Shown here: in pieces, positions 26,212 through 34,759 of the stretch
Layout of the letters: every line of letters begins with the position of its first letter
How positions within the stretch are numbered: position 1 is the stretch's first letter
Source of the DNA: CAJWPI01 sp964571215
Lineage (GTDB): Bacteria; Pseudomonadota; Gammaproteobacteria; Magnimaribacterales; Magnimaribacteraceae
Direction of reading: 5' to 3'
Assembly (NCBI GenBank): GCA_964571215.1
Contig: CAZMZZ010000012.1
Location: 1-38,338, forward strand
DNA length: 38,338 bases
Program-made: the position numbers and the translations under genes
Notes under the pieces: model-generated
What the model was told of the DNA's origin: nothing
What the model saw: the letters and a program-made list of their open reading frames with translations, nothing else
Databases searched by the model: none

Positions 26212-26685
26212 TTGAAAAAATCTATTTTTGTACCTAGAGAGAATATTTATCAAGTGGAAGAAGGGGAGTTACTATCTCCAAAATTCGACCAAAAAGGTTT
26301 AATACCTTGCATCATTACTGACTACAGTTCTAAAGAAGTTCTAATGCATGCATATATGAATACTGAGTCTTTAGAGAAAACAATCAAATCAGGTCAAGGT
26401 CATTATTGGAGTAGAAGTAGAAAAAAACTTTGGAAAAAGGGATCTTCTAGTGGAATGATACATAAAGTAAAAGAAATTTTAATAGATGATGATCAAGATG
26501 CAGTATGGCTAAAGGTAGAAGTACAAGGACTAGGAGCAAGTTGCCATGTTGGATATAAATCTTGCTTCTATAGGGCTGTAAGAAAAGGGAATAAGTCTTC
26601 TACAAAACTAAAATTCTTAGAAAAAGAAAAGGTGTTCGATCCAAAAATAGTTTATGCTGGAGAAACTAATCCTACCCAAGTTTAA
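26212..26685 (+). CDS. hisI: Phosphoribosyl-AMP cyclohydrolase HisI
   Basis: A 157-residue enzyme for the third step of histidine synthesis, opening the adenine ring of phosphoribosyl-AMP. The family blocks are GLIPCIITDYSSKEVLMHAY, MNTESLEKTIKSGQGHYWSR, SRKKLWKKGSSSG and the metal-binding DDDQDA, followed by the zinc cysteines in GASCHVGYKSCFYR. The start TTG 26212 has GAGG 8 nt upstream. The nearby ATG at 26199 runs into a stop and cannot be used. It has about 25 extra residues at the N-terminus and a charged C-terminal extension compared with minimal HisI. No other his gene is nearby, so it is a lone gene here. tRNA-Arg follows 41 bp later. Confidence 0.93.
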   Translation: MKKSIFVPRENIYQVEEGELLSPKFDQKGLIPCIITDYSSKEVLMHAYMNTESLEKTIKSGQGHYWSRSRKKLWKKGSSSGMIHKVKEILIDDDQDAVWLKVEVQGLGASCHVGYKSCFYRAVRKGNKSSTKLKFLEKEKVFDPKIVYAGETNPTQV

Positions 26686-26726
26686 TCAAATAATTGCTTC
26701 CATCTATGAAATATAATGTTAAAGCA

Positions 26727-26803
26727 GCCCCGTTAGCTCAGTCGGATAGAGCGCTGGATTCCTAATCCAGAGGCCTCAGGTTCAAATCCTGAACGGGGCA
26801 CCA
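26727..26803 (+). tRNA. tRNA-Arg (anticodon CCT), CCA encoded
   Basis: Acceptor GCCCCGT pairs with ACGGGGC. The D arm is GCTC...GAGC. The anticodon stem CTGGA/TCCAG encloses TTCCTAA, giving anticodon CCT (reads AGG). The T arm is CAGGTTCAAATCCTG. Discriminator A and CCA are encoded (26800-26803). The carboxylase ATG begins only 8 nt after the A of CCA. Confidence 0.96.
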
Positions 26804-26810
26804 AAGAAAT

Positions 26811-28352
26811 ATGAATTGGAAGAAAGAAACAGATGAAATAAAGCTAAGAAAGAAATTAGCAAAAAGGCAAGGAGGAAAAGAAGCAATTTCTCTTCAACAT
26901 GCAAAAGGCAGGCTGACACTAAGAGAAAGAATAGATAAATTAGCTGATAAAGACTCTTTCAGAGAACAAGGAGAAATAGCTGGTTACTCAGAAAAAGATG
27001 AAAAGGGGCAAATAAAATCAGTTGTGCCTGCTAATTTTATCTTAGGATTCGCTAAGATAAACAAAAGACAAGTAATTATTGGAGGAGAAGATTTTACTGT
27101 ACGTGGAGGTTCTCCTAACCCTGCAGGGTTAAGAAAAAGTGTTTATACAGAGGAATTAGCTATTAATTATAAAGTGCCTCTTATCCGGTTGCATGAAGGT
27201 GGTGGAGGCTCGGTAGCTGGAACCAGCAAGAAAAAAGGTGGTTATGGAGGGGATCCAGTTTTTTCTAAATCTAGATTTAAATCTATTGCAGATAGCCTCC
27301 GAGAAGTTCCTGTTATCTCTGCGGCTTTAGGTCCTGTTGCTGGTTTACCTGCAGCCAGATTTGTTTCTTCTCATTTTAGGATTATGACTAAAAAAACAGC
27401 CCAAATTTTAGTAGCAGGACCAGCTATAGTAGAAAGGGCATTTGGGAAAAAAATAACAAAAGAAGAACTAGGTGGTTCTCATATCCACAGTATGAATGGA
27501 GTTACTGATAATGTAGCTGAAACTGAAAAAGATGCATTCATGCAAATCAAAAATTTCTTGTCTTATTTTCCTCAGAGTGTTCATGAGTTAACTCCAAGAG
27601 GTAAGGAGTATGATAATAAAAAAGATAACCAAGATATCCTTATAGATATCATTCCTAAGGATAGAAAAAAATCTTATGAAATGAGAGAAATAATTAACTC
27701 GATAGTCGATAACAACTCTTTCTTTGAAATGACTAAGTTCTTTGGAAGGGGAATAATAACCGGATTTGCGCGTATAGATGGCTATGCTGTTGGAGTCTTA
27801 GCAAATGATTCTAATTTTTATGCTGGATCTATGTCAGCTCAAGGTGCCAAGAAAACAAGTAGATTTGTTAAGCTTTGTAACACTTTTCATTTACCAATAG
27901 TTAGTCTAGTAGATGAACCGGGTTTTCTAATAGGACCTGATGCAGAACTAGAAGCAACTATACTTCATGGAGCTGAAGCTGTTCTTGCTGTAGCAGAGAC
28001 TGAAGTGCCTTGGGCAACCATAATGATAAGAAAATCTTTTGGGGTTGCTGCAGCAGCTCACTACGGACCAAATGGTTACGTATTAGCATGGCCTTCAGCA
28101 GAATCTGGGCCACTACCTCTTGAAGGAGGAGTAGCTGTAGCATTTAAGAAGGAAATAGAAGCTTCTGATAATCCCGAAGCTAAAAGAAAAGAAATAGAAA
28201 AGAAGATGAGTAAACAGCAGAATCCTTTTCCAAGAGCAGAAAGTTTTTCTGTTCATGAAATAATAGATCCAAGAGAAACAAGTGCTTATCTAAGGGAATG
28301 GGTTGAAAGAATACAACCTCAATTGAAAGCTAAAGTTTTAACAGCTAAATAG
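26811..28352 (+). CDS. Acyl-CoA carboxylase, carboxyltransferase (beta) subunit
   Basis: A 513-residue carboxyltransferase of the propionyl-/acetyl-/methylcrotonyl-CoA carboxylase beta family. It carries the N-terminal block HAKGRLTLRERID, the oxyanion/CoA-binding glycine loops LHEGGGGSVAG and VISAALGPVAGLPAA, and in the second half LVDEPGFLIGPDAELEA and SFGVAAAAHYGPNG. These enzymes transfer carboxyl from biotin to acyl-CoA, and a separate biotin carboxylase/carrier subunit is needed but not visible here. The substrate is undetermined; propionyl-CoA, a product of the HsaG step, would be a sensible one. The ATG has no Shine-Dalgarno sequence and lies 7 nt behind the processed end of tRNA-Arg. 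The start is chosen because MNWKKETDEIKLRKKLAKRQGG matches the usual N-terminus. Confidence 0.9.
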   Translation: MNWKKETDEIKLRKKLAKRQGGKEAISLQHAKGRLTLRERIDKLADKDSFREQGEIAGYSEKDEKGQIKSVVPANFILGFAKINKRQVIIGGEDFTVRGGSPNPAGLRKSVYTEELAINYKVPLIRLHEGGGGSVAGTSKKKGGYGGDPVFSKSRFKSIADSLREVPVISAALGPVAGLPAARFVSSHFRIMTKKTAQILVAGPAIVERAFGKKITKEELGGSHIHSMNGVTDNVAETEKDAFMQIKNFLSYFPQSVHELTPRGKEYDNKKDNQDILIDIIPKDRKKSYEMREIINSIVDNNSFFEMTKFFGRGIITGFARIDGYAVGVLANDSNFYAGSMSAQGAKKTSRFVKLCNTFHLPIVSLVDEPGFLIGPDAELEATILHGAEAVLAVAETEVPWATIMIRKSFGVAAAAHYGPNGYVLAWPSAESGPLPLEGGVAVAFKKEIEASDNPEAKRKEIEKKMSKQQNPFPRAESFSVHEIIDPRETSAYLREWVERIQPQLKAKVLTAK

Positions 28353-28419
28353 AGACAGAACATAGTTTGCTAGATATACTTGCATCATATTTTTATTTTT
28401 TTATTAAGGAGTAAGAAAC

Positions 28420-29850
28420 ATGAAGACTTATAATCAATTTTACATAAATGGTGAATGGGTAGACCCTGTAGAAGGTGTAAATTCATACGAAGTTATTAAC
28501 CCTTCAAATGAAGAAGTCATTGCTAAAATAGCATTAGGATCTTCTGCTGATGTTGATAAGGCAGTATCAGCTGCACAGGAAGCTTTCAATTCATTTAGTG
28601 TGACTTCTGTGGAGGATAGACTTGCTTTACTTCAAAAAATAGTTGAGGTATACCAATCAAGATATGATGAAATAGCAGAAACAATTTCTAATGAGATGGG
28701 CGCTCCTCTTTCACTCTCGAAAGCAGCACAAGCTGCAACTGGGTTGGGTCATTTTTCTCAAGCAATTGAGATCCTTCAAAACTTTGAGTGGGAAGAAACT
28801 AAAGGTAAAACTTTAATAAGAAAAGAGCCAATTGGAGTTGTTGGAATGATAACGCCATGGAACTGGCCTATAAACCAAATTTCATGCAAAGTTGCTCCTG
28901 CTTTAGCTGCAGGATGCACTATGGTTCTTAAACCAACTGAAATAGCTCCTTTAAATGCTATTCTTTTTACAGAAGTACTCCATGAAGCAGGAGTTCCAAA
29001 GGGAGTTTTTAATATGGTAAATGGTGATGGCCCTACTGTGGGAGAGGCTATGTCTTCCCATGCTGGTATAGATATGATGTCATTTACTGGTTCTACTCGA
29101 GCTGGAATAAGTGTAGCTAAAGGGGCAGCAGATTCAGTTAAAAGAGTGTCTCAAGAATTAGGAGGAAAATCCGCAAATATTATTCTAGATGATGCAGATT
29201 TTGAAGCTGCTGTTGCTGGAGGAGCTAGTCACTGTTTTTTAAATAGTGGGCAATCATGTAACGCTCCAACTAGAATGCTTGTTCCAGAATCAAGACACGA
29301 CGAAGCAAAAGAAATTGCTAGAAAAGCAGCTGAGTCTACTAAAGTAGGTGATCCTTTTGGTGAAGATACAGCAATAGGCCCTGTTGTAAGTGAAGTTCAG
29401 TTTAATAAGATTCAAGGTCTTATAGAAAAAGGAATAGAAGAAGGTGCTGAGCTTGTTACAGGAGGTCCTGGAAAGCCAGATGGATTGAATGCTGGATATT
29501 ATGTACGACCAACAGTCTTTGCTAAAGTTAATAATGATATGACGATAGCTCGAGAAGAAATATTTGGACCAGTACTATCTATATTACCCTACAAAGATGA
29601 AGAAGAAGCGGTGACTATTGCTAACGATACTGACTATGGTCTTTATGGTTATGTATCTTCTGGAGATACAGAAAGGGCTAAGAAAATTGCAAATAGAATA
29701 AGAGCAGGAAGTGTTTCAATTAATGGAGCCCAAGCAGACTTTACTGCACCCTTTGGAGGATATAAACAATCTGGAAACGGAAGAGAATGGGGACCGTTTG
29801 GTTTTGAGGAATTCCTAGAAACTAAGGCTGTTGTAGGCTATTCAAACTAA
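28420..29850 (+). CDS. Aldehyde dehydrogenase (NAD(P)+-dependent, ALDH superfamily)
   Basis: A 476-residue ALDH with all catalytic elements: N148 in TPWNWP, K171 in KPTE, E246 in ELGGKS, and the nucleophile C280 in SGQSCNAPT. EIFGPVLSILPY is the conserved coenzyme/oligomer segment. It oxidises an aldehyde to a carboxylate (or, if acylating, to a thioester; the Asn/Glu set favours the former). The substrate is not predictable. A strong AAGGAG ribosome site precedes the ATG. The terminator at 29857 follows immediately after the stop. Confidence 0.94.
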   Translation: MKTYNQFYINGEWVDPVEGVNSYEVINPSNEEVIAKIALGSSADVDKAVSAAQEAFNSFSVTSVEDRLALLQKIVEVYQSRYDEIAETISNEMGAPLSLSKAAQAATGLGHFSQAIEILQNFEWEETKGKTLIRKEPIGVVGMITPWNWPINQISCKVAPALAAGCTMVLKPTEIAPLNAILFTEVLHEAGVPKGVFNMVNGDGPTVGEAMSSHAGIDMMSFTGSTRAGISVAKGAADSVKRVSQELGGKSANIILDDADFEAAVAGGASHCFLNSGQSCNAPTRMLVPESRHDEAKEIARKAAESTKVGDPFGEDTAIGPVVSEVQFNKIQGLIEKGIEEGAELVTGGPGKPDGLNAGYYVRPTVFAKVNNDMTIAREEIFGPVLSILPYKDEEEAVTIANDTDYGLYGYVSSGDTERAKKIANRIRAGSVSINGAQADFTAPFGGYKQSGNGREWGPFGFEEFLETKAVVGYSN

Positions 29851-29856
29851 AAAAAG

Positions 29857-29879
29857 GGTCGCAACAGCGACCTTTTTTT
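29857..29879. terminator. Bidirectional intrinsic terminator between the ALDH and the steroid operon
   Basis: GGTCGC-AACA-GCGACC forms a 6-bp GC-rich stem, flanked by A5 on one side and T7 on the other, so it ends transcription from both directions. It closes the ALDH transcript and the ten-gene minus-strand operon. The stop codon of the minus-strand gene lies in the T tract. Confidence 0.9.
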
Positions 29880-30834
29880 ATACAAGGTTAATGACCTCTC
29901 TACCTACCTGTATTCTTTTTATATTTTTTAAAAATAAATCTACAGCCCTCTGAGGTGCTTTAGGACCCCATGCCGAATCATGAGGGGTAATAAAGCAATT
30001 CTTTAGCTCCCATAAAGGAGAGTTGGCTGAAAGCGGTTCTGGGTCAGTTGTATCTAAGGCAGCACAACTAATCTCACCCTTTATCAAAGCATGAATTAGA
30101 TCCTCTTCGTTAACTGTTTCACCTCGTCCTACATTAATGAACATAGCTGTCTTTTTCATTGTTAAGAATTGATGCAAAGAAAATATTTTGTTGGTTTCTT
30201 CAGTTGCAGGGAGACAATTAACTACAAAATCACTTTTTTTCAACATTTTATTTAAATCAGATGGCTTAAAAAGTTTATCAAGAAATTTAGATTTAACCTT
30301 GGTTCTTTTTGTAGCAATAACTTGCATACGAAATGCTTTAGCCAATCTTGCTACTTCTTTTCCAATTCCACCATATCCGGCGATACCAATTGTTAAATCA
30401 GTCAATTCTCCTGTTAAAAGCAACTGTTTCCATTCCTTGTTCTTTTGAAGTTCAATATGTTCATCAATTCCTTTTACATGACGTAGCATTTGTGAAAACA
30501 CATAGTTTGCCAATGGAATTGCATGTAAGCCACCGCCATGTGAAAATTTCTTTGCACTACTAATAATTTGTTGGGCAACTTCACTTTCTATCCCAGCCCA
30601 ACTACCCTGCACAAATTCTATACCGCTAATAAGAGACAGGAATTTATTTCTATACACTTCATCATGTAAACACTTAAACATAACCTCATATGATGCAAAA
30701 ACTATTTGAGGTTTCTCACTACCTGAAGGGAGAGCACCAGATTTATCTATTAATAAAATATCATGTCCTTTTAGAGATTTAGTCAATAAATCCTGAAAGG
30801 ATTGAAAAATAAATTCACTTACGCAAATTTTCAT
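29878..30834 (-). CDS. D-isomer-specific 2-hydroxyacid dehydrogenase family protein
   Basis: A 318-residue dehydrogenase. The Rossmann motif GYGGIG is at 153-158, the catalytic Arg237 in INVGRGE, Glu266 in TDPEP, and H285 in ITPHDSAWG. The family reduces 2-oxoacids or oxidises D-2-hydroxyacids with NAD(P). Its ATG overlaps the fadD3 stop (ATGA), so it is translationally coupled. The substrate is unknown; such an enzyme is not part of the described HIP/HHD steps, so its inclusion in the operon is unexplained. The N-terminal half is more divergent than the cofactor domain. It is the last gene before the terminator. Confidence 0.9.
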   Translation of the reverse strand: MKICVSEFIFQSFQDLLTKSLKGHDILLIDKSGALPSGSEKPQIVFASYEVMFKCLHDEVYRNKFLSLISGIEFVQGSWAGIESEVAQQIISSAKKFSHGGGLHAIPLANYVFSQMLRHVKGIDEHIELQKNKEWKQLLLTGELTDLTIGIAGYGGIGKEVARLAKAFRMQVIATKRTKVKSKFLDKLFKPSDLNKMLKKSDFVVNCLPATEETNKIFSLHQFLTMKKTAMFINVGRGETVNEEDLIHALIKGEISCAALDTTDPEPLSANSPLWELKNCFITPHDSAWGPKAPQRAVDLFLKNIKRIQVGREVINLV

Positions 30835-32381
30835 TCAACTAACTCTCTCAACTTAAATTTCATAACCTTACCGGCAGCATTTAAAGGTAATTCTTCTAGG
30901 AAAACTACCTCTCTTGGAACTTTATAATTAGCCATATTTTCTCTGCACCAATTAATTAATTCTTCTTCGCTTAATTTACTACTTTTTTTAACAACTACAA
31001 AAGCTTTACCTACCTCTCCAAGTCTTTTATCTGTTATACCGATGACAGCGCTAGATATGATTTCTTTATGTTTAGCAAGAATGTTTTCTATTTCAGCTGG
31101 ATAAGTGTTAAAACCACCTACTATATACATATCTTTACTTCTATCTGTGATCTTTAAATAACCAGAGTCATCTAAAATCCCTATGTCACCAGTCTTCAAC
31201 CATCCTTCTGAATCAATAGTTTCTCTAGTTTGCTCTTTTTCATCTAAATAGCCTTGCATTACGTTATAGCCTTTAACAAAAATTTCTCCTGGTTTACCAG
31301 TGTCCACTTCCTTGCCATTATCATCTAAACATTTAACCTCTACTCCTGATATTGCTCTACCTGATGTAGTCGCTATTATCTCTGGGTCATCTTCTGGAGA
31401 GCACATTGTTACCACTCCTGTGCTCTCAGTTAATCCATATGCCGTAAGAACCGTTTTAAACCCCATAATTTTTTTCATATCTAAAATTAACTGAACAGGT
31501 ATAGAGGCAGCACCAGTGACAGCTAAATTTAATGTGGAGATATCAAAACTATTAAAATTAGAAGAAGACATAATGGATTGATAGAGGGCCGGAGGTCCAG
31601 GTAATACATTAATCTTTTTTTCTTGAATCATCTTCAAAACAGAATCAGCTTCAAAAATTTGATGGGGAATAATAGTTGCACCCCTCATCAAGCAAGATAA
31701 CCAACCTGCTTTATAACCAAAAGTATGAAAGAAGGGATTAACTATTAGATATCTATCTCCTTCTTTTAATCCTACATGATGGCTCCAAGTCTCAAAGACT
31801 CTTAAATTTTGGTTCTGAGAGACAACAACACCCTTAGGCTTTCCTGTTGTTCCGGAAGTAAAAATTATATCTGCTATCAGATTCCCAAATGATCTATTGA
31901 AAGGCTTACTGCTTATATCATCAGACAAATTCATAAACCCTTTCCATGAGTTTTCACCTGAGCTTTTATCAAAAAAGAAAATTCTTTCCAGAGACTGTAA
32001 CTTTTCTGTATTTATCATCTGGGAATAGTTAACGCCTAAAAAGTTTTCCATAGTAAAAAGAAATTTAATGGAACTTTTGTTTATTATGTAATCTGCCTCT
32101 TGGCCTTTAAATCTAGTGTTTAAAGGAACTAAGGTAGCCCCACATTTTAATAAGCCTAAAGCACTTACTATCCATTCGGAACAATTAGGGGCCCATATAC
32201 CAACCCTATCTCCCTGTTTCAGTCCAAGAGAAATAAAACAATTAGAAGCCTTATTAGATTGTTCTTCTAATTCCTGGAAAGTTAACTGAACTTGCTGGTC
32301 TTCTATTGCAACTTTGTTACTAAATTTCTTAGCTGCAAGTTGTGTAAGTTCGGGTATAGACTTTGCTTGGGAAGGATGCAT
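30831..32381 (-). CDS. fadD3: Acyl-CoA synthetase FadD3 homologue (HIP-CoA ligase)
   Basis: A 516-residue adenylate-forming ligase. The phosphate loop TSGTTGKPKG is at 175-184. NPFFHTFGYKAG and VLPGPPALYQSI are close to the M. tuberculosis FadD3 sequence as I recall it, and AYGLTESTGVVTMCSPEDDP is the adenine/Glu motif block. The C-terminal hinge is TGDIGILDDSGYLKITDR, and NAAGKVMKFKLREL carries the catalytic Lys. FadD3 activates HIP (the methylhexahydroindanone propionate left after loss of rings A/B) to its CoA thioester, starting C/D-ring breakdown. It lies 34 nt behind the split oxygenase. The neighbours ipdF and fadE30-like genes strengthen the call. Another aromatic or alicyclic acid ligase is the alternative. 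Confidence 0.85.
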   Translation of the reverse strand: MHPSQAKSIPELTQLAAKKFSNKVAIEDQQVQLTFQELEEQSNKASNCFISLGLKQGDRVGIWAPNCSEWIVSALGLLKCGATLVPLNTRFKGQEADYIINKSSIKFLFTMENFLGVNYSQMINTEKLQSLERIFFFDKSSGENSWKGFMNLSDDISSKPFNRSFGNLIADIIFTSGTTGKPKGVVVSQNQNLRVFETWSHHVGLKEGDRYLIVNPFFHTFGYKAGWLSCLMRGATIIPHQIFEADSVLKMIQEKKINVLPGPPALYQSIMSSSNFNSFDISTLNLAVTGAASIPVQLILDMKKIMGFKTVLTAYGLTESTGVVTMCSPEDDPEIIATTSGRAISGVEVKCLDDNGKEVDTGKPGEIFVKGYNVMQGYLDEKEQTRETIDSEGWLKTGDIGILDDSGYLKITDRSKDMYIVGGFNTYPAEIENILAKHKEIISSAVIGITDKRLGEVGKAFVVVKKSSKLSEEELINWCRENMANYKVPREVVFLEELPLNAAGKVMKFKLRELVE

Positions 32382-32415
32382 TTATTTTGGAAAGTAAGAT
32401 CCAAGATAGAAATTT

Positions 32416-33249
32416 TTAAAACTTACGCTGAGGCATATCTAAACCTTCTGGAATAGTATCCCTATCTAAATAAAATTGGTTATACCATTTTCTTAATTTA
32501 TGAAAAGGCCCATCGCCAGAACACATTAGGGGTTCATCAACAAAAATCTTGTTATGCCAAATATCTACGTCTTGACCAAAAGCTAAAAGATTAGCCTCTA
32601 CATAACCTTGAACATGTGCTTGATTCTCTTCTTCGCTGGCATTAGGGTCTTTCTCTACCATGCAACCAAATTGGATAAGGAAATTTGTATGGTTAATAGG
32701 TAAATGGCTTACCAACAATCTACTTTTTGTTACATCTGTTTTCATTGTTGTAACCATATAGGCTGGTCCAGTATAAATTGCTTCTGACCAAAGACTTCCT
32801 CCTAATACTTCAGATTCACCTGTCATAATTTGAATATAATGAACACCCTTAGCTTCATTATAAAAATCTATAGCAGGGCAGCCGTGTACAGGCCCAAAGT
32901 GCCCTCTATCTGCCATATTATCTATAAGCTCTCTGCAATTATTATTTATTAAATACTGTTCCATCCCCCAGTCAGACCAATTTTCATCATAGCATTCTTC
33001 AACTAGTGGAATTGAATAGTCTGGTTCTAAACCTTCATGGTCATACCATCCAAAAACAAGATTATTTTCTTCACACACTGGGAGTGGTTTCGAATTTAGA
33101 TTTGCTTTGTAAGTATCATTCTTTCTTTCAACTATGAGTTTTTCTCCAAAACAGGGGATAATTTTAAGTTCTTTGTCCAAAAAATCTCTCCTGTGACCTA
33201 ATACGTACCATCCTCTTGCATAACGTTCAGGTAAATTTGTATCTATCAT
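32416..33249 (-). CDS. KshA-like oxygenase chain: catalytic iron domain kept, Rieske cluster segment missing
   Basis: A 277-residue protein. The C-terminal half is a KshA-type catalytic domain. NCRELIDNMADRGHFGPVHG carries D114-x-x-H117-x4-H122, and D227 in GQDVDIW is the likely third ligand. Residues 10-40 (RYARGWYVLGHRRDF) and 57-70 (PVCEENNLVFGWYD) match the two ends of a KshA Rieske domain. The ~50-residue piece with the CxH...CxxH cluster ligands is absent between them (junction around residues 44-56). The protein should therefore bind catalytic iron but no [2Fe-2S] cluster, and would need electrons from elsewhere. The gene immediately upstream, 2 nt away, encodes a complete Rieske domain of the same family. 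The frame is intact with conserved ligands, so it is probably functional. Substrate: a steroid or indanone ring is inferred from the operon. Confidence 0.85.
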   Translation of the reverse strand: MIDTNLPERYARGWYVLGHRRDFLDKELKIIPCFGEKLIVERKNDTYKANLNSKPLPVCEENNLVFGWYDHEGLEPDYSIPLVEECYDENWSDWGMEQYLINNNCRELIDNMADRGHFGPVHGCPAIDFYNEAKGVHYIQIMTGESEVLGGSLWSEAIYTGPAYMVTTMKTDVTKSRLLVSHLPINHTNFLIQFGCMVEKDPNASEEENQAHVQGYVEANLLAFGQDVDIWHNKIFVDEPLMCSGDGPFHKLRKWYNQFYLDRDTIPEGLDMPQRKF

Positions 33250-33251
33250 TA

Positions 33252-33716
33252 TTAATCTTCTCTACTTTTCATTACCAAACGAAGTCCATCAACCTTTGGA
33301 TCTTCTCCATAACTATCATACCAAATAAATACGTCTCCTTTCTCCTCTAATGTTTGCCAAGCTCTTAGAAACGCTTTTTTAGGTAAATTATTAGAATATG
33401 GTATAGATTTGCACTTGCCATCATCTCCCCATACCCAACCATGGAAAGGACAACTAACACCTTTATCAGTTAACTCTCCACAAGCTAAATCTGCTCCCAG
33501 GTGAGGACAAAAGGCATCAAACGCTACTAAATTCTCATCTTTATTTCTCCAAATTACTAACTTTGAAGGAAATGAATCTACAGAATAAAGTTTTCTTACT
33601 TCGAAATTAGAAGATTTGCCGATTTTATACCAACCTGTTTCAAATGAATCTAAATCTTTAGCCATCTGAGATGGTAAAGATTCAACAAGTTTTAATTTAT
33701 CTAGATCTAATGGCAT
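33252..33716 (-). CDS. KshA-like Rieske [2Fe-2S] domain protein without a catalytic domain
   Basis: A 154-residue protein that corresponds to only the N-terminal third of a KshA-type oxygenase. FETGWYKIGK begins the fold. The cluster ligands are C70-P-H72 (FCPHLGADL) and C89-P-F-H92 (CPFHGWVWGDDGKC), 17 residues apart as in whole oxygenases. It ends after DVFIWYDSYGEDP, the point where the catalytic domain would begin. The form differs from small bacterial Rieske ferredoxins (about 105 residues), because the flanking KshA segments are present. It is 2 nt before the cluster-less catalytic chain and 12 nt behind hsaF. It may supply the electron-transfer cluster to that chain. Confidence 0.88.
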   Translation of the reverse strand: MPLDLDKLKLVESLPSQMAKDLDSFETGWYKIGKSSNFEVRKLYSVDSFPSKLVIWRNKDENLVAFDAFCPHLGADLACGELTDKGVSCPFHGWVWGDDGKCKSIPYSNNLPKKAFLRAWQTLEEKGDVFIWYDSYGEDPKVDGLRLVMKSRED

Positions 33717-33728
33717 AAAATTATACTT

Positions 33729-34757
33729 CTATTTTTTTTTGGTTTTTAGCATATCTAATGCTACATCTACAATCATATCTTCCTGACCCCCCACCATCTT
33801 TCTTCTGCCTAGCTCCACTAATATTTCTCTTGTATCAAGTCCATAGTTCTCAGCAGCAGTTTCCGCGTGTCTTAGAAAACTAGAATAAACTCCAGCGTAA
33901 CCTAAAGATAAGGTTTCTCTGTCAACTCTAACAGGTCTATCTTGAAGAGGTCTAACGATATTTTCAGCTGCGTCCATTAAAGAAAATAGTTTACATCCAT
34001 GTTTCCAACCTAATCTATCTATGGCAGCTATAAAAACTTCAAGAGGTGCATTTCCAGCTCCTGCTCCCATGCCGGCAAGAGATGCATCAATTCTAGTAGC
34101 ACCATTTTCAACAGCTACTATAGAATTAGCTACTCCAAGTGATAAGTTATGATGAGCATGCATTCCTAATTGAGTCTCTGAAGAAAGTATATCTCCAAAA
34201 GCTAAGAATCTTTCTACAACACCTTGCATGCTTAAAGCACCTCCGGAATCGACTACATAAATTGCCTGAGCTCCGTAATCTTCCATAAGCTTAGCTTGCC
34301 TAGATAGATTTAAAGGGTCATTCATATGGGACATCATTAAGAACCCTACTGTATCCATTCCTAGTTTCCTAGAATATTCTATATGTTGTTTCGCGACATC
34401 AGCTTCAGTACAGTGAGTAGCTATTCTTACTGATTTAATGCCGACATCTTTAGCCCACTTAAGGTTATCTATAGTGGCTATGCCTGGTAATATTAGAGTA
34501 GTAAGCTTAGCTTTCTTAACAGTACCAGCTACCGCTTCAATCCACTCTTCATCAGTGTGGAGTCCAAATCCATAATTAAAACTTGACCCAGCTAAACCAT
34601 CTCCGTGAGCTATTTCAATAGCATCAACACCTGAGTCATCAAGGACTTTCGCTATCTGACAACATTGTTCAACTGAATATTGATGTCTTATGGCATGCAT
34701 ACCATCTCTTAAAGTTACATCTTGGATGTAAATTTTTTCTTTTAAAGGATTAATCAT
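33729..34757 (-). CDS. hsaF: 4-hydroxy-2-oxovalerate/4-hydroxy-2-oxohexanoate aldolase (HsaF/BphI/DmpG family)
   Basis: A 342-residue class II pyruvate aldolase. R17 and D18 lie in VTLRDGMHAIRHQ, with H21 as the likely base. Metal ligands are D18, H200 and H202 in LGMHAHHN. The C-terminal communication region continues to the end. It cleaves 4-hydroxy-2-oxoacids to pyruvate plus an aldehyde. In steroid degraders the C6 substrate gives propanal. The dehydrogenase partner is encoded 2 nt upstream; in the family these form a channelling complex. MhpE is the phenylpropionate equivalent, but the steroid context favours HsaF. Confidence 0.95.
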   Translation of the reverse strand: MINPLKEKIYIQDVTLRDGMHAIRHQYSVEQCCQIAKVLDDSGVDAIEIAHGDGLAGSSFNYGFGLHTDEEWIEAVAGTVKKAKLTTLILPGIATIDNLKWAKDVGIKSVRIATHCTEADVAKQHIEYSRKLGMDTVGFLMMSHMNDPLNLSRQAKLMEDYGAQAIYVVDSGGALSMQGVVERFLAFGDILSSETQLGMHAHHNLSLGVANSIVAVENGATRIDASLAGMGAGAGNAPLEVFIAAIDRLGWKHGCKLFSLMDAAENIVRPLQDRPVRVDRETLSLGYAGVYSSFLRHAETAAENYGLDTREILVELGRRKMVGGQEDMIVDVALDMLKTKKK

Positions 34758-34759
34758 GA

